Assembly: GCA_021799405.1 (NCBI GenBank)
Contig: JAJZAL010000167.1
Coordinates: 1 to 11,553 of the forward strand
Direction: 5' to 3'
Length of the DNA: 11,553 bases
Source of the DNA: Acidobacteriota bacterium
Lineage (GTDB): Bacteria; Acidobacteriota; Terriglobia; Terriglobales; Acidobacteriaceae
How positions within the stretch are numbered: position 1 is the first letter of the stretch; the number at the start of each line of letters is the position of its first letter. The notes beneath the pieces were generated by a model. The model made no database searches. It worked only from the letters and a program-made list of their open reading frames with translations, and had not been told where the DNA came from. A program made the position numbers and the translations under genes. Shown here piece by piece: positions 7,922-11,553 of the stretch.

Positions 7922-7937
7922 TGTGAGCGCCGTCACA
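7922..7937. promoter_or_regulatory. CRP/FNR-type palindrome TGTGA-N6-TCACA
   Basis: The bases TGTGAGCGCCGTCACA are a perfect match to the two half sites and spacing of the classical CRP operator; the flanking A and T extend the arms to six bases. It sits at about +1 to +17 of the promoter at 7885-7913, a position expected to repress or block rather than activate. As RNA it could also form a 6-base-pair hairpin at the 5' end. Which regulator binds, if any, is unknown. Confidence 0.5.
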
Positions 7938-7975
7938 TTCAAACCCATTGACAGCAGAGGAGAGTAGGAGGAAAA

Positions 7976-7990
7976 ATGGCGGGTCGATAG
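7976..7990 (+). CDS. Four-codon upstream ORF in the lipoprotein leader
   Basis: ATG GCG GGT CGA TAG (Met-Ala-Gly-Arg) is preceded by a perfect AGGAGG at 7966-7971 with a 4-base gap, a stronger ribosome site than those of most genes in the window. It is out of frame with the lipoprotein, whose GTG lies 35 bases after the stop. Between them is an inverted repeat, CCGCT/AGCGG, at 7999-8011. It could be a regulatory leader peptide, a standby ribosome site, or coincidence in an A/G-rich leader. Confidence 0.3.
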   Translation: MAGR

Positions 7991-8025
7991 AAATCGAGCC
8001 GCTTGAAGCGGTCTGGGGAGGGAAC

Positions 8026-8619
8026 GTGAAAAGCTCAATGAATTTGGCAGGCTTGAGTGCGGTCGTCTTGCTCGGCGCGGGGATGCTTTTGGCTGGCTGC
8101 AAATCCGCGCCACCGTTGTCCGAGACTCAAGCTCAGGCTCTGATTCAGGCAAAATACGATCAGACGCCGGCGACGGGCGCAACGATTATGTTGAAGAAAC
8201 TGGGGTTGGGAATGGGCATTACAAGCGGCTACTGGAAGCTCACCAAGGTCTATCCCAACAAATATTGGGCCGATTACACCTTGACCGACACAGGCAAGAA
8301 GGCCGTCACTGTGTCGGGCGGCGGCACTGTCATTCAGTGGCGTCCCAGCAGCGCCACCGACACGAACTACTTTGTGACGGTCACGACCGTGGCTGCCAAT
8401 CATCTGAAGGCGGTCAACGTTCAGAGCATCCAAAGCGAGACTTTGCCTGGCGTTGCCGCCGCCATGAGCGCCCAGTATAACGAAGTTGTGGACTTCGCCG
8501 GCGTACCGAAACCGCTACAGGACATCGCCACCAGCAACCCTGGCAACCAGTTGAGCACCGACCGTTCGGCCGACTTTGCACTGGTCAATGGGGCCTGGAC
8601 CCTGAAGGCGATCAACTAA
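8026..8619 (+). CDS. Lipoprotein of unknown function
   Basis: A 197-residue protein with a type II (lipoprotein) signal: basic start, hydrophobic segment at about 7-23, and lipobox LLAGC with Cys25 as the acylated residue. After Cys comes Lys-Ser rather than Asp, so outer-membrane sorting is plausible if Lol rules apply. The mature part begins with a short Pro/Ser linker and a helix (SETQAQALIQAKY) and then looks like a beta-rich domain with Gly/Thr/Val strands (YWADYTLTDTGKKAVTVSGG, VTVTTVAANHLKAV). No domain or catalytic motif was recognised. The GTG start is chosen for the GGGAGGGA Shine-Dalgarno directly before it; ATG 8038 would also keep the lipobox. The open frame reaches back to 7948, but that extension has no signal character. 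It is a single-gene unit with a strong terminator. Confidence 0.85.
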   Translation: MKSSMNLAGLSAVVLLGAGMLLAGCKSAPPLSETQAQALIQAKYDQTPATGATIMLKKLGLGMGITSGYWKLTKVYPNKYWADYTLTDTGKKAVTVSGGGTVIQWRPSSATDTNYFVTVTTVAANHLKAVNVQSIQSETLPGVAAAMSAQYNEVVDFAGVPKPLQDIATSNPGNQLSTDRSADFALVNGAWTLKAIN

Positions 8620-8671
8620 TTCGGAGAATAAGACACCTGAAGCGGGGAAGGTGGAAATTTCTTAAGTTCGG

Positions 8672-8706
8672 AGCCGGGTTTCATTGACCCCGGCTTCGGT
8701 TTCTTG
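8672..8706 (+). terminator. Intrinsic terminator after the lipoprotein gene
   Basis: AGCCGGG at 8672-8678 pairs with CCCGGCT at 8689-8695 around a 10-base loop, followed by the T-rich tail tcggtttctt. It lies about 50 bases after the lipoprotein stop and separates it from the str operon. Confidence 0.7.
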
Positions 8707-8710
8707 TTAT

Positions 8711-9147
8711 TGTAAGAAGGTTCCGCAAAAACGCGGTTTGTCGTGTGTTTTAACGACGGCTGCGGCGGGCCGCCCGGGCAGCCTGTGGTTGGCTGAGTCG
8801 GGTGTCCGAGGGCCAGCGAAGTTTATCGGCCAGACAAATTCCCGGAATTGCCTCAATTTTGCGGAGGGCAGGGATCAATCGCATCGGTGCCCGCGCGTTC
8901 TCCGCCTTGGAGGGCTATGCGGGCCGGAATCAGCGAAACGGAGTTGGCTCCGCTGCGGCGGACGCCCGGCCACCGTCGCGGTTCTCGTCTGAGATGGGAA
9001 GGAACACAGACGCGAAGCAGGGAGCAGGGTTACTGCGCGTTTACGTGCCTCGGCGTAGGCAGGAAATGCGGCAATAGGACCCTTGATCGCTGTGCGCGTC
9101 TTGTGAAGTTGGTTGTTGCAGGGTTTTGAAGGGTAAGGAGTTGCAGT
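8711..9147. other. Gene-free region upstream of rpsL
   Basis: About 440 bases with no ORF that looks like protein: the open frames present overlap one another, lack ribosome sites and have shuffled-looking composition. Small hairpins are visible: CCGC/GCGG and GTCGT/ACGAC close after the terminator (about 8730-8760), and TGCCT/AGGCA at 9046-9061. No convincing -35/-10 pair for the str operon was found, although its promoter should be here. Bases 9135-9140 (AAGGAG) are the rpsL ribosome site. The length would allow a structured leader or a small RNA, but I see no match to a known RNA family. Confidence 0.5.
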
Positions 9148-9537
9148 TTGCCTACATTTAATCAGCTTGTCCGCAAGGGGCGCACGGCCCCCCGTTATAA
9201 GACGGCATCGCCTGCGCTGCAGGCTTCGCCGCAGCGGCGTGGCGTCTGCACGCGCGTGTACACGCAGACACCCAAGAAGCCGAACTCGGCCCTGCGCAAG
9301 GTGGCTCGGGTGCGGCTGACCAACGGAATCGAGGTTACCACCTATATTCCGGGGATCGGCCATAATCTGCAGGAGCACTCGATTGTGCTGATCCGCGGCG
9401 GCCGTGTGAAGGATCTACCGGGAGTGCGGTATCACGTGGTGCGCGGCACGCTGGATTCAGTAGGCGTGGCCAATCGTTCGCAGAGCCGGTCTAAGTATGG
9501 AGCCAAGCGAGCCAAGGGCGGCGCGGCGAAGAAGTGA
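9148..9537 (+). CDS. rpsL: 30S ribosomal protein S12
   Basis: The 129-residue S12 of the small subunit, which lines the decoding centre. Start is TTG, with AAGGAG seven bases upstream, and it yields [10 protein letters not shown], the family N-terminus. The sequence follows E. coli S12 residue for residue through [11 protein letters not shown] at 41-51 and [13 protein letters not shown] at 84-96. Lys43 and Lys88, the main streptomycin-resistance positions, are wild-type, and Asp89, the residue methylthiolated by RimO, is present. The C-terminus carries a few extra basic/Gly/Ala residues (AKGGAAKK). It is the first gene of the str operon here; no rpoB/rpoC lies upstream in the window. Confidence 0.98.
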   Translation: MPTFNQLVRKGRTAPRYKTASPALQASPQRRGVCTRVYTQTPKKPNSALRKVARVRLTNGIEVTTYIPGIGHNLQEHSIVLIRGGRVKDLPGVRYHVVRGTLDSVGVANRSQSRSKYGAKRAKGGAAKK

Positions 9538-9543
9538 AAGAGT

Positions 9544-9638
9544 AGCTCCTGGCTTCCAGTTTGTTCGGTGGCGGGTTGGTTGTTGAGGCTGGGGCTGACA
9601 GGATAAAGCTGAAAGCTTATGGCTGGAAGCTGATAGCT
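9544..9638 (+). repeat. Intercistronic inverted repeat between rpsL and rpsG
   Basis: GCTTCCAG at 9552-9559 is the exact complement of CTGGAAGC at 9623-9630, and the flanking AGCT (9544-9547) also pairs with AGCT at 9635-9638, giving 12 of 16 paired positions over an approximately 63-base loop. The right part (9606-9640) is itself a degenerate short repeat of AAGCTGA/AGCTGATAGCTG. The structure closes just before the rpsG ribosome site (GAGGA at 9645). In E. coli, S7 represses translation by binding the rpsL-rpsG spacer; a similar role here is inference. Confidence 0.4.
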
Positions 9639-9646
9639 GCATTTGA

Positions 9647-10126
<480 letters not shown>

Positions 10127-10138
10127 ACGCCGGATCTC

Positions 10139-10168
10139 ATCCTTGTCCGCGCGAGTTGCGGGAAGGAT
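10139..10168 (+). other. Stem-loop directly after rpsG
   Basis: ATCCTT at 10139-10144 pairs with AAGGAT at 10163-10168, and inside it CCGC at 10147-10150 pairs with GCGG at 10158-10161, leaving a 7-base loop and a small internal bulge. It begins 13 bases after the rpsG stop. No T-run follows, so it is more likely an mRNA stabiliser, processing site or partial attenuator than a full terminator. Confidence 0.42.
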
Positions 10169-10226
10169 CGGTGGCTCTGAAAGTTTGCGAAGTTGAAGCC
10201 GGCCACGAGGGAGGTCCGGCGCGACG

Positions 10227-10248
10227 AGGCCCCGGGGTAAATGGGCCT
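10227..10248 (+). other. Second hairpin in the rpsG-fusA spacer
   Basis: AGGCCC at 10227-10232 pairs with GGGCCT at 10243-10248 across a 10-base loop, followed by TT and then an A-rich stretch. It lies about 48 bases before the fusA GTG. It may pause transcription or shape fusA expression; the lack of a T-run argues against strong termination. Confidence 0.3.
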
Positions 10249-10295
10249 TTGAACAGAAAAACCGCGGGCGATTGCGCTCGCAAGGAAGAGATGAC

Positions 10296-11553
10296 GTGGC
10301 TCGTACCATACCTCTGAATCGTTGCCGGAACATCGGCATCATGGCGCACATCGACGCCGGAAAAACGACAGCGACAGAGCGCATCCTGTTTTACACGGGC
10401 ATCACGCACCGCATTGGCGAAGTGCATGAGGGCACCGCGACCATGGATTACATGGAGCAGGAGCAGGAGCGCGGCATTACCATCACGTCGGCCGCAACGA
10501 CCTGCATGTGGCGCGACATTCGCATCAACATCATCGATACGCCCGGCCACGTGGACTTTACCGCCGAAGTGGAGCGGTCGCTGCGCGTGCTCGATGGCGC
10601 TGTGGCGGTCTTTGACTCTGTGAGCGGCGTGCAGCCGCAGACCGAAACCGTGTGGCGGCAGGGCGACAAGTACAAGGTTCCCCGGATCTGCTTTGTCAAC
10701 AAGATGGATAAGAACGGCGCCGACTTTGAGTTTGTGCTGGACACCATCCGCAAGCGCCTGGGCGCAAGACCGGTGGCGCTGCAGATTCCCATCGGGGCGG
10801 AAGCCAACTTTAAGGGCGTCGTGGACCTGATCGAGATGAAGGCGATCCTCTGGCACGACGAAACCATGGGCGCCAAGTACAGTGAGGAGCCGATTCCGGC
10901 GTCGCTGCAAAAGAAGGCGGAGGCCTTCCGGATGCAGCTGATCGAGGTGATCGCCGAGACGGACGACGTGCTGCTCGAGAAGTTCCTGGAAGGCGAAACG
11001 CCCACTGTCGAGGAATTGAAGGCCGGTATCCGCCAGGCCACGATCGATCTGAAGGTCTTTCCGGTGATCTGCGGCAGCGCCTTTAAAAATAAGGGTGTGC
11101 AGACGCTTCTCGATGCGGTGGTCGATTACCTGCCCAGCCCGCTGGACAAGCCTCCGGTGGAGGGGATTAATCCTTCGCGTCCGGACGAGAAGCTGACCCG
11201 CAAGGCGGAAGACAATGAGCCGCTGTCGGCGCTGGTTTTCAAGCTGATCAACGATCCATACGGAAAGCTTTCTTTTGTCCGCGTTTATTCCGGCTCGCTG
11301 AAGACGGGCGACACGGTGCTCAATCCACGCACTGGCAAGACCGAGCGCGTGGGGCGACTCGTGAAGATGCACGCCAACAAGCGGGAGGATGTAACCGAGA
11401 TTCTGGCGGGTGACATCTGCGCTTGTGTGGGACTGAAGGATCTAAAAACCGGCGACACGCTCTGCGTTCCCGCTCACCCAATTGCGCTGGGCGCGATTAC
11501 CTTCCCTGACCCTGTCATTTCGGTGGCCATCGAGCCGAAGACCAAGGCGGACC
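10296..11553 (+). CDS. fusA: Translation elongation factor G (partial, 3' end outside window)
   Basis: The first 419 residues of EF-G, the GTPase that drives ribosomal translocation and, with RRF, recycling. GTG start with AAGGA nine bases upstream; the frame gives [21 protein letters not shown], the usual N-terminus. The GTPase motifs are intact: AHIDAGKT at 17-24, RGITI at 59-63, DTPGH at 81-85, NKMD at 135-138 and GSAFKN at 260-265. Domain II begins at about 309 ([24 protein letters not shown] region) and runs towards the edge, where about 275-280 further residues are missing. It is the third gene of the str operon, 169 bases after rpsG. Its position beside rpsG marks it as the canonical EF-G rather than a paralogue. 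A 411-codon antisense frame over it is a GC-rich shadow. Confidence 0.98.
   Translation, partial: MARTIPLNRCRNIGIMAHIDAGKTTATERILFYTGITHRIGEVHEGTATMDYMEQEQERGITITSAATTCMWRDIRINIIDTPGHVDFTAEVERSLRVLDGAVAVFDSVSGVQPQTETVWRQGDKYKVPRICFVNKMDKNGADFEFVLDTIRKRLGARPVALQIPIGAEANFKGVVDLIEMKAILWHDETMGAKYSEEPIPASLQKKAEAFRMQLIEVIAETDDVLLEKFLEGETPTVEELKAGIRQATIDLKVFPVICGSAFKNKGVQTLLDAVVDYLPSPLDKPPVEGINPSRPDEKLTRKAEDNEPLSALVFKLINDPYGKLSFVRVYSGSLKTGDTVLNPRTGKTERVGRLVKMHANKREDVTEILAGDICACVGLKDLKTGDTLCVPAHPIALGAITFPDPVISVAIEPKTKAD

Noticed and set aside
7948..7977. TTGACA at 7948-7953 as the lipoprotein promoter
   Set aside because: Only a poor -10 (AAAAAT at an 18-base spacer) follows, overlapping the AGGAGG-ATG; the TTGAAA-N17-TATAAA pair upstream is better.
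8684..9129. Overlapping 70-100 codon frames in the region before rpsL
   Set aside because: They overlap each other in different frames, lack ribosome sites and read like translated non-coding GC-rich DNA.
9606..9640. AGCT-rich short repeats as a CRISPR-like or tandem array
   Set aside because: Units are about 7-12 bases, degenerate and too few, with no spacers; treated as an intergenic repeat or RNA structure.
10137..11372. 411-codon open frame on the minus strand opposite fusA
   Set aside because: It lies entirely antisense to a clear EF-G gene; the His/Leu/Arg-rich composition is that of a GC-rich shadow frame, and no domain is seen.

Overview
The window looks like a piece of a GC-rich, Gram-negative bacterial chromosome, most plausibly an acidobacterium (Terriglobia-like). 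This is inferred from GC-rich coding sequence, a KDO (LPS) biosynthesis gene, secreted glycan- and nucleoside-degrading enzymes, frequent GTG/TTG starts and the overall style of the proteins. No 16S or other decisive marker is present. No tRNA, rRNA or CRISPR array was seen.

Left end (1-1475): an open frame entering from the left reads like the C-terminal tail of a transposase (tentative). A minus-strand pair follows: a truncated aldo/keto reductase N-terminus whose stop overlaps, as ATGA, the start of an intact YmdB-type macrodomain hydrolase.

Middle (1476-5451): pyrG (CTP synthase) and kdsA (KDO-8-phosphate synthase) are on the plus strand, separated by an accessory insert. The insert holds a minus-strand vapBC toxin-antitoxin pair and a plus-strand uncharacterised protein with a helix-hairpin-helix glycosylase-like core. 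KdsA has the Cys-type metal site of the class II enzymes.

Secreted/envelope segment (5452-8710): a GH43 arabinanase-like enzyme, a secreted nucleoside hydrolase and a lipoprotein of unknown function. The lipoprotein has an elaborate leader: a near-consensus promoter, a perfect TGTGA-N6-TCACA palindrome at the transcription start, a four-codon ORF with a strong Shine-Dalgarno, and a small hairpin. A good intrinsic terminator closes the segment.

Right end (8711-11553): about 440 gene-free bases, then the str operon rpsL-rpsG-fusA, with fusA running off the window. The rpsL-rpsG spacer carries a long-range inverted repeat that could be an S7 autoregulatory structure. The rpsG-fusA spacer carries two hairpins.

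The most interesting signals are regulatory. Three genes (vapB, kdsA, nucleoside hydrolase) have a -10-like hexamer 6-7 bases before the start codon and no usable Shine-Dalgarno, which suggests leaderless transcripts. The lipoprotein leader is the other strong candidate. I did not find a clear new multi-gene defence system; the closest candidate is the vapBC plus HhH-protein insert.
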